The notes: generated by a model from the letters alone, not told the origin. 64,000 nucleotides of DNA from Ruminococcus sp. AF31-8BH (GCF_003460605.1 NZ_QTVN01000012.1:68263-132262); one strand, 5' to 3'; numbered from the stretch's first letter, positions 8,564 to 17,176 are shown. Numbers and translations are program-made.

Positions 8564-9546
8564 CAGCCGATTCTCCCTTCGTCCATCATTTTTGCGATTT
8601 CCTCTGCAAAATAGGTGATATAGATCTGGGCACCGGCACGGTATGCGCCAACTGCCATTTCCCCGATAATGCGCTCTTCATCGATCCAGCCCATTTTGGC
8701 TGCTGCTTTTACCATGGCGTACTCGCCGCTTACGCTGTATGCAGCTACCGGAACATTCACAGCCTTGGAAATCTCAGATACCATATCCAGATAGGACATT
8801 GCCGGCTTCACCATAATAATGTCTGCGCCCTCCTCAATATCCATAAGAGCCTCTTTCATCCCCTCTCTTCTGTTGTGGAAATCCATCTGGTAGCTCTTGC
8901 GATCGCCAAAGGCCGGGGCACTTCCTGCCGCATCACGGAACGGGCCGTAGAAAGCAGAAGCATATTTCACCGCATAGGACATGATCGGGATATTGGAAAA
9001 TCCGCCCTGATCCAGTTCCTTACGGATTGCTGCCACACGGCCGTCCATCATATCAGAAGGCGCGATCATATCGGATCCTGCCTGTGCGTGGGACAGGGCT
9101 GTTTTTGCAAGAAGCTCAAGGGTCTTGTCATTGTCCACATCATGACCGCAAAGCACGCCGCAGTGTCCGTGAGAAGTATACTCGCACATGCAGACATCTG
9201 TTACATAATACATTTCCGGAAATCTTTCCTTGGCAGAACGAAGGGCTTTCTGCACAATGCCGTCCTGGGCATAGGCACCGCTTCCGATCTCATCCTTATG
9301 ATCCGGAATTCCAAAAAGCATGATGCTGCTTACTCCTGCTTTTTCCAGCTGCTCTAACTTATAAGGCAGACGGTCCAGGCTGTAGCGGTACTGGCCTTCC
9401 ATGGACGGGATTTCTTCCTGGATCCCGGTTCCTTCCATAACAAACAAAGGATAGATCAGGGAGGATTTGTCCATTCTGGTTTCCCTTACCATTTTTCGCA
9501 GGGTCTCCCCGCCTCTTAATCTTCTTGGTCTTTTGATCAGTTCCAT
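8563..9546 (-). CDS. hemB: Delta-aminolevulinic acid dehydratase (porphobilinogen synthase)
   Basis: Condenses two 5-aminolevulinates to porphobilinogen. 327 residues. Seen: RPRRLR start, DVCMCEYTSHGHCG with three metal-binding cysteines (C119, C121, C129) typical of the zinc-dependent class, and two Schiff-base lysines K194 (SYAVKYASAFYGP) and K247 (IIMVKPAM). Its start lies inside the last codons of the upstream fusion gene, a 10-base overlap. Confidence 0.96.
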   Translation of the reverse strand: MELIKRPRRLRGGETLRKMVRETRMDKSSLIYPLFVMEGTGIQEEIPSMEGQYRYSLDRLPYKLEQLEKAGVSSIMLFGIPDHKDEIGSGAYAQDGIVQKALRSAKERFPEMYYVTDVCMCEYTSHGHCGVLCGHDVDNDKTLELLAKTALSHAQAGSDMIAPSDMMDGRVAAIRKELDQGGFSNIPIMSYAVKYASAFYGPFRDAAGSAPAFGDRKSYQMDFHNRREGMKEALMDIEEGADIIMVKPAMSYLDMVSEISKAVNVPVAAYSVSGEYAMVKAAAKMGWIDEERIIGEMAVGAYRAGAQIYITYFAEEIAKMMDEGRIG

Positions 9547-11969
9547 TTTTCTTCACTCCTCTTTAATGTTTCAACCAGCTCGATCAGGCTGTCGATGGTG
9601 GCTTTCTCTGACATATAGGTCTGCATTCCGTAAGCATCTGCTGCGGCTTTGGTCTGTTTGCCAATGCAGGCAGCACGCACCCTAGAATAGTCCAGTCCGT
9701 TTGTACTCTTCACAAAGCCTTTCACAGTGGAAGCGCTTGTGAATACGACCATATCAATGCTGCCCTCTTCGAATTCCTTTTTCTCGTCGATCAGCGGGCA
9801 GTTCTGGTAATCGGTTTCATAGGTAGGCACATCTTCAACTGAAGCGCCTGTTTTTTCCAGTTCTTCTACCAGAGTCTTGTTTCCAAGCATAGCTCTTGGA
9901 ATCAGGATCTTTTCTTTTCCTGTCAAAAGGCTGGCAAGCTCTTTGCCCAGGGTGTCGCCGTCATAAACAGATGGCACGAAATCTGCGTAGATGCCTCTTT
10001 CCAGAAGCTTCTTTTTGGTGCCCTCGCCGATGGCTGCGATTTTGACGCTGCCAAGGCAGCGGATGTCCACTTTCTTTTTGCCCAGTTCCCGCCAGAATAC
10101 TTCCACGCCTGCGGGACTTGTAAATACCAGCCAGTCATAGGTGTTAAGCTTTGCAAACGCTTCCTGAAGCCTGCTCTGATCCTCAAGGGGGCTGATGCTG
10201 ATGGACGGAAGCTCCAGTACCTCAGCGCCTTTTTCCCGAAGCTTTGCCGCTGTTCTGGAAATATTTTCCCTCGGTCTTGTGACAAGAATCTTCCATCCCG
10301 CCAACGGCAGCTTCTCGTACCATGCAAAATCTTCAGAAAGGGTACAGACTTTGCCTACCACAATAATGGCCGGAGTCTTGATCTTCTGTCTGTCGGATTC
10401 TTTTTTCAAAGTGGAAATGGTGGCGATCACTCTTCTCTGTCCTGCTGTGGTTCCCTTGGATAATACAGCTGCCGGCATATCCGGATCCATTCCAGCCTCC
10501 ATCAGGCCTTTGCAGATGTCTTCCATGGCCGTTAAGCCCATGAGGAAAACAAGGGTTCCTTTTGTGTGAACCAGCGCTTTGAAATCAATGTCATATTCCA
10601 TTCCCTGGCGCTTGTGTCCGGTAATGATGTGCACAGAGGAACAAAAATCCCTGTGGGTTACCGGAATTCCGTTGTAGGCAGGCACGGAAATAGGGGAGGT
10701 CACTCCCGGTACCACTTCATAGGGAACCCCTTCTTTCGTAAGAAGCTCCAGTTCCTCGCCGCCTCTTCCAAATAAGAAAGGATCGCCGCCTTTGAGGCGC
10801 ACTACCCGGTTTCCTTTTTTCGCCTCGTCTGCAAGCACCTGATTGATCATATTCTGGGGCATCATGTGATGTCCGGCACGTTTTCCAACGTTGATCAGTC
10901 TTGCATCCGGCGGGATCCTGGTGAGGATTCCCTGGCCTACAAGGCTGTCGTATACCACTACGTCTGCTTTTTCCAGCACGTCTGCGCCTTTTAAGGTGAA
11001 AAGACCTGCATCTCCAGGGCCTGCACCAACCAGCCAGACTTTTCCCATCTCTTTTCTTTCTTCCTGTTTTGCCACTTTATATTCCTTCCGGCAGCGCTCC
11101 TTCAGCTCCTTTGCAAGGGCGATTCCAAGCGCTTCGGCCTCTGATACGGCTCCTGTTTTGCTTCCTTTGAGATAATGTCCGGTCTCTTCTTCATAGTAAA
11201 GGCCGCACAGCTTTAACTGTCCCTCCTGAATCTGGCCGTAAGCTGCCACAGGGGAGGTACACCCGCCGTTTAAATATCTTACAAATGCACGTTCCGCAAG
11301 GGCAACACTATGTGCCTCCGGGTCATCGTAGCCCTTCAGATACTCATAGTCCAGTCCTTTTTTGCCCTGTACCGCAAGGATTCCCTGGCCTGCTGCCGGG
11401 AGGATCTCCTCTGTGTCAAAATAGCGGCTGATTCTTTTTTCCAGGCCAAGGCGCTTCAGTCCTGCTGCCGCAAGAACAAGGGCAGAATACTCTCCGGAGT
11501 CTAATTTCTCCAGTCTTGTCTGAAGGTTTCCGCGGATGCTTTTTACTTTTACATCTGGGAAAATTTCCTGCAGCTGCAGCTTTCTTCGCAGGCTGGAGCA
11601 GCCGATTGGTTTTGAGGCATCCAGTTCTTCACAGCCTTTTGGAAACACCAGCACGTCTCTTACATCCTCTCTCTTGGAAAATGCCAGGATGGGAAGCTCT
11701 TCGGATTCTTCCATGGGCATGTCCTTCAGGCTATGTACAGACAGCTGGCTTCTTCCCTCCAGAAGGGCCCGGTCCAGTTCTTTTACAAAAAGGCCTTTGC
11801 CTCCGATTTTGTCCAGGGTACGGTCCAGAATCTTGTCTCCGGTGGTTTTCATGGTAAGGATATCCACTTCCATGTCCGGATGATTCTGTACAATGAAGTC
11901 CTGTACCATCTGGCTTTGAAGTACGGCAAGCTTGCTTTCCCTGCTGCCGATCACAATTTTATTACTCAT
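9537..11969 (-). CDS. hemC/cobA/hemD: Trifunctional HemC-CobA-HemD fusion
   Basis: One 810-residue chain with three enzymes. Residues 1-298 are hydroxymethylbilane synthase (GSRESKLAVLQSQ, SVHSLKDMP, and C237 in GGCTSPVAAY, which anchors the dipyrromethane cofactor). Residues 309-550 are uroporphyrinogen-III C-methyltransferase (VWLVGAGPGDAGL, RLKGGDPFLFGRGGEE). Residues 556-808 are uroporphyrinogen-III synthase (ILVTRPREN, VFTSPAGVE, VVFTSASTVKGF). The chain makes uroporphyrinogen III and methylates it to precorrin-2, the branch to siroheme and B12. ATG at 11969 has GAGGAG four to five bases upstream; it overlaps sirC by eight bases. cobA-hemD fusions are common in clostridia; hemC joined in front is less so. 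Confidence 0.94.
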   Translation of the reverse strand: MSNKIVIGSRESKLAVLQSQMVQDFIVQNHPDMEVDILTMKTTGDKILDRTLDKIGGKGLFVKELDRALLEGRSQLSVHSLKDMPMEESEELPILAFSKREDVRDVLVFPKGCEELDASKPIGCSSLRRKLQLQEIFPDVKVKSIRGNLQTRLEKLDSGEYSALVLAAAGLKRLGLEKRISRYFDTEEILPAAGQGILAVQGKKGLDYEYLKGYDDPEAHSVALAERAFVRYLNGGCTSPVAAYGQIQEGQLKLCGLYYEEETGHYLKGSKTGAVSEAEALGIALAKELKERCRKEYKVAKQEERKEMGKVWLVGAGPGDAGLFTLKGADVLEKADVVVYDSLVGQGILTRIPPDARLINVGKRAGHHMMPQNMINQVLADEAKKGNRVVRLKGGDPFLFGRGGEELELLTKEGVPYEVVPGVTSPISVPAYNGIPVTHRDFCSSVHIITGHKRQGMEYDIDFKALVHTKGTLVFLMGLTAMEDICKGLMEAGMDPDMPAAVLSKGTTAGQRRVIATISTLKKESDRQKIKTPAIIVVGKVCTLSEDFAWYEKLPLAGWKILVTRPRENISRTAAKLREKGAEVLELPSISISPLEDQSRLQEAFAKLNTYDWLVFTSPAGVEVFWRELGKKKVDIRCLGSVKIAAIGEGTKKKLLERGIYADFVPSVYDGDTLGKELASLLTGKEKILIPRAMLGNKTLVEELEKTGASVEDVPTYETDYQNCPLIDEKKEFEEGSIDMVVFTSASTVKGFVKSTNGLDYSRVRAACIGKQTKAAADAYGMQTYMSEKATIDSLIELVETLKRSEEKWN

Positions 11970-12447
11970 AACTCTCCTCGTCTTTTGCAATTTCTTCCAG
12001 AAGGGCCTGCACTTTTTCGCGCACGGCTCTGGCTTTTTTGTGGTTCATGCCGCTGGCGGTAATTCCCACCACCACATCATCCTTCAGGCAGATCCCGGGA
12101 AAATAAAAGTCGCACAGGTCTTTGTCGCTGGCTACATTTACGTAGATTCCCTCTTCTTTGCAGGCATGATAAATTTCTTCATTTAATTCCCTGTTGTTGG
12201 TTACAGCCAGCACCATATACGCCATGGAAAAATCGGATTTTTTCACAGGGCGGGGCTGGATCTGGATCTTGCCAAGCTTGCCAAGCTCCCACAGATCTGC
12301 CGTCATTTTCGGCGCGATCACAGTGATGTTCCTTGTAAAAAGCAGCAGTGCCTTTACTCTTCTGGTTGCAATGGTTCCCCCACCCACAACAACCACATTT
12401 TTATCTGACAGATCCACATACAGTGGAAAATAGCGCTTATTTTTCAT
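11962..12447 (-). CDS. sirC: Precorrin-2 dehydrogenase (SirC / CysG N-terminal type)
   Basis: 161 residues of the NAD-binding domain that oxidises precorrin-2 to sirohydrochlorin. Seen: YFPLYVDLSDKNVVVVGGG with the nucleotide-binding glycines at 22-24, then ATRRVKALL and the LAVTNNRELNEEI block. The dimerisation and ferrochelatase part of Met8/CysG is missing or reduced, as in other short SirC proteins. Its product is the substrate for CbiK at 17435-18223. Overlaps hemA by 11 bases and the fusion gene by eight. Confidence 0.88.
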   Translation of the reverse strand: MKNKRYFPLYVDLSDKNVVVVGGGTIATRRVKALLLFTRNITVIAPKMTADLWELGKLGKIQIQPRPVKKSDFSMAYMVLAVTNNRELNEEIYHACKEEGIYVNVASDKDLCDFYFPGICLKDDVVVGITASGMNHKKARAVREKVQALLEEIAKDEESYE

Positions 12448-13666
12448 ATGTTTTCTCCAGTCCGGCTACACATTCCAGAAATGCCTTCTCATTCATGCTG
12501 TCTCTTAGGCCAAACAGCATTTTGTTTACTACCTTCTCCATTGCTTTGTCTACTGCGCTCATCAACTTCTCTTTGTCCTCTTCTTCCAGAGGGCTGTTTT
12601 TCAGAGGCTTCATAATGCGCAGGTTAAAATCGTTGACTGCATTTTCTTTGATTTCCTGGATTCTCGGGATCAGTTCCTTTCCATCCAGCCATTTGAAAAA
12701 TTCGTCCATCTGCTCTCTGACGATCTTTCCTGCGGCTTCTAAGTTTTCCTGAAGCTCTGCGGGAGTTTCGTCCATGCGGAAGCTGTCCATGTCAAATAAA
12801 GTGACGCCCTCGAATCGGCCTACTTCCGGCTCAATGTCTCTTGGCACGGCAAGGTCAATGAGAATGATGTTTTTCTCAAGCTCCAGATCCTCAAACAGTT
12901 CTTCCCGGAGGGTGAAGTTGGGGCTTGCGGTTGCGCTTACCACCAGGTCGCACTTGGGAAGGTACTCCATTCTTTCCCCGTAGTTGATTCGCTTGCAGCC
13001 AAAGGGGATGTTTATCACGCCGCTTCGGTACTGTCTTACGGTGACGGTTACGTCTGCGCCAGCCTCCTCTAAAGCCTGAGCGGCTACTTTTCCCATTTCC
13101 CCGTTTCCGATTACCATACAGACTTTACCGGCAACAGAGTAGCCCTGTTTTTCCAGCATCTGGATGGCCTGGTGGATGACGGAAGGGTTGCCGTGGGAAA
13201 AAGGGACCTCTGTCTTGATCTTCTTGCCTGCGGTCACAGCCATGCGGAAAAGAACTTCCAGGGCACCGTCTGTGGTGAAGTGTTCTCTTGCGATTCCAAG
13301 GGCATCTTTTACCTGGGTGAGGATCTGGTCTTCTCCCAGAATCTGGGATTTCAGGCCGGATGAAAGGTAGAAAAGATGTTCTACGGCATCGTGGCCTTCC
13401 CGTTTGGTGAAATATTTCCGGTATTCGTCGTTGTGGACATTTTTCAGTCGGCACAATTCCTCATACAGGGAAATTTCCGCTTCCTCGTCTACGCTTGCCC
13501 ATACTTCCAGGCGGTTGCAGGTGGACAATATGATACAGCCGTAGATTCCCGGCTGTTCCTTTATTTTTTCCATGGCCTCCCCTGCATTTTTCTTTGTAAA
13601 TGCAAATAAGGCTCGTATATCTACGGGAGCCATACTATGGTCGATTCCAATCATGGAAATACTCAT
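12437..13666 (-). CDS. hemA: Glutamyl-tRNA reductase
   Basis: First committed step of C5 tetrapyrrole synthesis: NADPH reduction of glutamyl-tRNA to glutamate-1-semialdehyde. 409 residues. Seen: the catalytic cysteine C50 in STCNRLE, FYLSSGLKSQILGEDQI, and the Rossmann block VIGNGEMGKVAAQALEEAG. First gene of the operon. The leader is about 80 bases; AGAAGGAG lies 12 bases before the ATG, a long spacing, so translation initiation may be moderate. Confidence 0.95.
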   Translation of the reverse strand: MSISMIGIDHSMAPVDIRALFAFTKKNAGEAMEKIKEQPGIYGCIILSTCNRLEVWASVDEEAEISLYEELCRLKNVHNDEYRKYFTKREGHDAVEHLFYLSSGLKSQILGEDQILTQVKDALGIAREHFTTDGALEVLFRMAVTAGKKIKTEVPFSHGNPSVIHQAIQMLEKQGYSVAGKVCMVIGNGEMGKVAAQALEEAGADVTVTVRQYRSGVINIPFGCKRINYGERMEYLPKCDLVVSATASPNFTLREELFEDLELEKNIILIDLAVPRDIEPEVGRFEGVTLFDMDSFRMDETPAELQENLEAAGKIVREQMDEFFKWLDGKELIPRIQEIKENAVNDFNLRIMKPLKNSPLEEEDKEKLMSAVDKAMEKVVNKMLFGLRDSMNEKAFLECVAGLEKTYEK

Positions 13667-13754
13667 CTTATGTAATTTCTCCTTCTGAAAAACTTTCGAT
13701 TGCTTCGTCAGAGCAGAATGAATAAAAACGGGCCTGCGCTGACGTCCATTGCCT

Positions 13755-13783
13755 ATTTTACTAATTCAGCCCGATATTGTCAA
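13755..13783 (-). promoter_or_regulatory. Promoter of the hem operon
   Basis: TTGACA (13778-13783), 17-base spacer, TAAAAT (13755-13760) on the minus strand. The -35 box is part of the left arm of the terminator hairpin at 13774-13824. No riboswitch-like structure was found in the roughly 80-base leader. Confidence 0.8.
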
Positions 13784-13824
13784 ATAAAACCGGGAAAAAG
13801 AGTTCCCGGTTTTATTGACAATAT
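13774..13824 (-). terminator. Long hairpin terminator after the HsdR remnant, overlapping the hem promoter
   Basis: Arms 13774-13796 and 13803-13824 pair over about 22 bp with one bulge (core AAAACCGGGAA / TTCCCGGTTTT). It begins two bases after the stop of the HsdR remnant on the minus strand. The same DNA supplies the -35 box of the hem promoter. Confidence 0.65.
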
Positions 13825-13825
13825 G

Positions 13826-15045
13826 TTATGGCTGTTTTCCGTATGGTGTTTTTGGTTCTGCTGCCATCGACAGCGTTTCCTGACCGCTCAAGTTATATGT
13901 CACCGGCTTATGCTCTGGCTCAGTAAAGTTAGATGAACCACCGATACCGAAATACTTTTCAAAGAAATTTTTCAGCTTGTCAATGACGCCTTGTTTCTTC
14001 TTGGCTCTTCCGCCACCGCCAAAACGGGAAAGCGGCGGCATGAGTTTATCGATATCTGTTCCAGCTGTTTTGATTTCTCCGTCACGGAACGCATTCTCCA
14101 TAAACTTCCGTGTGTCTTCCGGCTTCAGCCTTTCTTCTGTAATGATTGCATTAAGGTCCTGATCACGCTGTTCTACTACAAACTCGTGCCACTCATTCAG
14201 AACATCATCTACGTCATTAATTCCTGCAATAAAATTTTCAATGAGCTTTTTCTTGCTGCGCAGTTCCGGGCTGGCCTCAATTGCCTTATTGATGTTTATC
14301 AGCACTTCCTTATCTTCACAATGGGTATCATGGTACTTTTTTACAAGCATGAGAATATAATCGATGTTAATTTCTATCTGACGAATCAGTTCAATCTCAA
14401 ATACCACATCATCTGTAATATCTGTACTTTTCTGACGCTTACGCTTCCACTCATCACGTAAATCCTGATAACGTCCAAGGTAATCCTGTAGATCACGCTC
14501 GGAAATCTGCTCATTTCCCTTGAACTCATCAAAGGAAAGCAGAAGGTTCCTCATACGAAGAATCGCACCGAACAAAGCAATAAAGTCTTTCTGATTCTGT
14601 TCTCCGATAATTTGTGATTCTGACAATGGAAACTTATTTTTTAAGTCTCTCATCATATCCACATATCCTGGCATTGGTTTCCCGTCTACAGATTCGTAAC
14701 CGTAATAATAATCCTTAAAACTCTGCAGCAGAACAATACCTCCGGCATTCTTGTCTCCAAACAGAGAAATGGCACTATCTACACGCTTTTGCAAACTTCG
14801 GAAACACACAATATTTCCAAAGGTCTTGATAGAATTCAAAATACGGTTAGTACGGGAAAACGCCTGTATCAGTCCATGCATTTTCAAGTTCTTATCCACC
14901 CACAGCGTATTCATAGTTGTGGCATCGAAACCTGTGAGAAACATATTTACTACAATCAGAATATCCAATTCTTTATTCTTCATGCGAAGTGACACATCTT
15001 TATAATAATTCTGAAATTTATCACTCGATGTATCATAAATGTTCA
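13826..15045 (-). pseudogene. hsdR: Type I restriction subunit HsdR, C-terminal remnant
   Basis: About 405 codons that match the last part of a type I restriction endonuclease subunit: LDILIVVNMFLTGFDATTMN, the helicase motif VI QAFSRTNRIL, then the helical C-terminal domain. A full HsdR is about 1000 residues; the nuclease domain and helicase motifs I-V are missing. The 5' end is a junction near 15045 with a Fic N-terminal fragment in another frame, so this is a deletion scar. No hsdM or hsdS is in the window. AT-rich compared with the adjacent hem genes. Confidence 0.82.
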
Positions 15046-15317
15046 TAGGCCACATAGGCATTCTTTACTTCCTGAATTTCTTTTTGTGCGCCTAACACAG
15101 CCTTACCATTAATAACATCTCGAACCTGTCCCAAAGTTAGTGAGTTCGCTTCAATTTTCAGCGAGGAATGAATGGATCTGATTTTATTGTTTCTTCTCAA
15201 ATGCGGTTTTGCTTCCAGATTTCCGGTTGCAGTTATCCGCCCTATTTTTTCTGAAATCGACGATACATACGATAATATTTTATTCGTTATAGTAAAAGGC
15301 GGTTTGTATTCTCCCAT
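15033..15317 (-). pseudogene. Fic-family protein, N-terminal remnant
   Basis: 94 codons beginning MGEYKPPFTITNKILSYV and including RSIHSSLKIEANSLTLGQV, which matches the N-terminal domain of Fic proteins; in many of these the SxxxE/SLKIEANS helix is the autoinhibitory motif. It ends in EVKNAYVAYEHL and then hits a stop made by the join to hsdR sequence. The catalytic HPFxxGNGR motif is missing. GGAGG lies eight bases before the ATG at 15317, and a promoter with 12-bp iterons lies upstream, so the fragment may still be expressed. Confidence 0.75.
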
Positions 15318-15327
15318 GTAAACACCT

Positions 15328-15373
15328 CCATCATCTTGAGTATTATCTTACGTATTATCTTCCTCTATTATAC
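15328..15373. repeat. 46-bp direct repeat, copy 1, with 12-bp iterons
   Basis: 44 of 46 positions match 17131-17176. On the minus strand it reads as three 12-bp units beginning AAGATAATAC, AAGATAATAC and AAGATGATGG, immediately after a TATAAT box. Copy 1 forms the promoter region and leader of the Fic remnant. Confidence 0.8.
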
Positions 15374-15394
15374 GGATTTTATAAAAAAATTCAA
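15367..15394 (-). promoter_or_regulatory. Promoter of the Fic remnant
   Basis: TTGAAT (15389-15394), 16-base spacer, TATAAT (15367-15372) on the minus strand. The iterons follow directly, where a repressor could block the polymerase. Confidence 0.6.
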
Positions 15395-15644
15395 TCTGCT
15401 TAACAAATGAAATTCATAATTTTTCAAATTTAATACACCAGTTTACAACTTTATAAGTGATAGACTTGCTGACTAATCAACTGTTTTAAAGCCTTTGCCA
15501 TAGCATTTGATTTTTTACGCACATCTAATTAGATTTCGTGTGTAAAATTATTGTGTTTAAACCTATATACTAAAAATATTCTCGATGTATATAACCATAT
15601 TATCCACTGATATAAGTTACAGAATATCCTCAACGTCACAGGTT
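15395..15644. other. AT-rich spacer with one dyad
   Basis: No convincing coding sequence on either strand. A dyad at 15513-15548 pairs TTTTACGCACA with the complement of GTGTGTAAAA around a CTAATTAG centre. It has no clear T-run, so it is not called a terminator. Confidence 0.5.
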
Positions 15645-16045
15645 CTATCCGAATACTCTTTTTAACAATTCCACAACATCCTCATTTTTCAGCATATATC
15701 TTTTCAAAGAATTCTGATCAAATGGTTCTTGCTCCAATAAGTTAATCAAACTATGTATATCAGTATTTACCGCTATTGGCAACTCTTCCACTTTTTCAAG
15801 CATAAGTTCTGAAGCAATGCGCAAAACATCTTTTTTATGCTTCTTAATATCACTGGAATCAACTTTTTCACCTAAATCTTTTCGCATTTTCAAATCAAGA
15901 TACGCTTTTGCTTTAAAAAGAATTATATATTCTGTTCTTAGGACAGAAAGTCCATTAGAATATCGCAGGCAGCGCCGCCTATTAAAACATACTGTTCTTC
16001 ATAATCTGCAAAGTACTTCCGAAATGTGTCTAATCCTTTGACCAT
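15645..16045 (-). pseudogene. AbiEii-like nucleotidyltransferase toxin, internally deleted
   Basis: The ATG at 16045 opens MVKGLDTFRKYFADYEEQYV followed by LIGGAACDILM, the start of AbiEii/nucleotidyltransferase-like proteins, but the frame stops after 35 codons. The missing middle should carry the catalytic aspartates. In a second frame the C-terminal part resumes with LSVLRTEYIILFKAKAYLDL, then DIKKHKKDVLRIA, and runs to 15645. The most economical reading is a deletion of roughly 100 or more codons with a frame change. The start overlaps the end of the regulator gene, with GGAGG upstream, as in intact coupled pairs. Confidence 0.78.
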
Positions 16046-16989
16046 ACATATTCCTCCAACATCTTATTAATAGAAAGATCAACCCGTTCCTCTTCTTGTT
16101 CCTCTCCCGTCTGTGACAATGCTACACTCAAAGGATCCTGCAATCCTTTTCCCCAAAAATCAATAAAATATCCCAATTCCAAAACGACACAGCCAATTTC
16201 TTCCAGTTTACCTGCTTGTCTTTCCATTTTCACTCCACTGGCTTTCAGTTCTTTCTTCGTTACTGCATAGGTAGGATAAACATTATCGGACAAAAGAGAA
16301 TACTCACACAAAGCAGAAATACCTGCTTTCTTTTCAAGTTTCATATCTTCTCTCAGAATAAATCTTCGAATGACTGGATCTCTTAATATATGTTCAATCT
16401 GCAGCCATAATTCTTTTCGGTCATCTGGAATCTCGATGACTCTTGATTTACTTTTCATACCTAACACGCCAACATTTAAATATTCCAACTCATCAAAACA
16501 TCGGCTTGCAGATTTTGTTGACACTCCCAATCTTTTCGCTGCATCAGATACTTTCACTCCATTCCAGCGTTCATAAATAGCTGTCAGAAGCATTTTTTGC
16601 GTCAGAAATGATATCAAATGAACTGGTGCCAGCTCTCTTTCATTTGCCTTACTCAACAAATATCCAATAAACGGGAGAAATACCTGCTTCCCATCTATTA
16701 CAAACGGAATTCCTTCTTCCATCAGCTTTTCTTTTATATAGAATGTCGTTCGGTCAAGAAATATTGCACAGTTTAACCCTGTGATTTTTTCTACACTAGC
16801 TCTGTCTCTTCGCAGCAGGACAAGTCCAACGTCATCTTTTGGATGAAGAGCCATCCACAATACACCATTCGTCTCTACTTTAAAAATATCATATCTTCCA
16901 CGATATACTAATGGGAGCTTTTTATATAACTCTTTATTCTCCATCATTATTACATTTTGCCGTAATGATTCTTCCAGAAATTTTTTCAT
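16030..16989 (-). CDS. AbiEi-like winged-helix regulator / antitoxin
   Basis: 319 residues with a helix-turn-helix at about 145-173 (VKVSDAAKRLGVSTKSASRC), preceded by a large N-terminal domain and followed by a C-terminal domain rich in charged residues. Directly upstream of and overlapping an AbiEii-like nucleotidyltransferase remnant, which points to the antitoxin and autorepressor of a type IV (AbiE-like) toxin-antitoxin pair. The assignment rests on context and on the large palindrome in its promoter; sequence resemblance to classical AbiEi is weak. ATG at 16989 has AAAGGTG six bases upstream. The frame is intact although the toxin is broken. Confidence 0.65.
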   Translation of the reverse strand: MKKFLEESLRQNVIMMENKELYKKLPLVYRGRYDIFKVETNGVLWMALHPKDDVGLVLLRRDRASVEKITGLNCAIFLDRTTFYIKEKLMEEGIPFVIDGKQVFLPFIGYLLSKANERELAPVHLISFLTQKMLLTAIYERWNGVKVSDAAKRLGVSTKSASRCFDELEYLNVGVLGMKSKSRVIEIPDDRKELWLQIEHILRDPVIRRFILREDMKLEKKAGISALCEYSLLSDNVYPTYAVTKKELKASGVKMERQAGKLEEIGCVVLELGYFIDFWGKGLQDPLSVALSQTGEEQEEERVDLSINKMLEEYVWSKD

Positions 16990-17002
16990 ATCAATCACCT
17001 TT

Positions 17003-17037
17003 TTATAAATGTGACTATTTTTACGTCACATTTATAA
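17003..17037. promoter_or_regulatory. 35-bp operator palindrome before the AbiEi-like gene
   Basis: Perfect 13-bp arms TTATAAATGTGAC (17003-17015) and GTCACATTTATAA (17025-17037) with a nine-base centre. It overlaps the -10 region and start point of the promoter, the position expected for autorepression. Confidence 0.75.
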
Positions 17038-17064
17038 TTTATCATATATTGTTCTATTTTTCAA
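17036..17064 (-). promoter_or_regulatory. Promoter of the AbiE-like module
   Basis: TTGAAA (17059-17064), 17-base spacer, TAAATT (17036-17041) on the minus strand, with the -10 entering the palindrome. Confidence 0.55.
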
Positions 17065-17130
17065 GAAACAAACGGTCTCGTTAAAGGTAATTTCTTCAGA
17101 ATCCTTCTTTCGCTTTTACTCCCAACCGTT

Positions 17131-17176
17131 CCATCATCTTGCGTATTATCTTACGTATTATCTTCCTCTACTATAC
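17131..17176. repeat. 46-bp direct repeat, copy 2, with 12-bp iterons
   Basis: Second copy of the 15328-15373 sequence (two mismatches). With copy 1 it brackets the AbiE-like module, 1.8 kb apart. Here no gene start follows: the next reading frame on the minus strand stops after 13 codons. The rest of 16990-17434 holds the AbiE promoter, the palindrome and the cbiK terminator, and is otherwise AT-rich without coding signal. Confidence 0.8.

Noticed and set aside
15328..17176. 46-bp direct repeats as att sites of an integrated element
   Set aside because: No integrase, excisionase or tRNA target is present between or beside them, and copy 1 is the promoter region of the Fic remnant.
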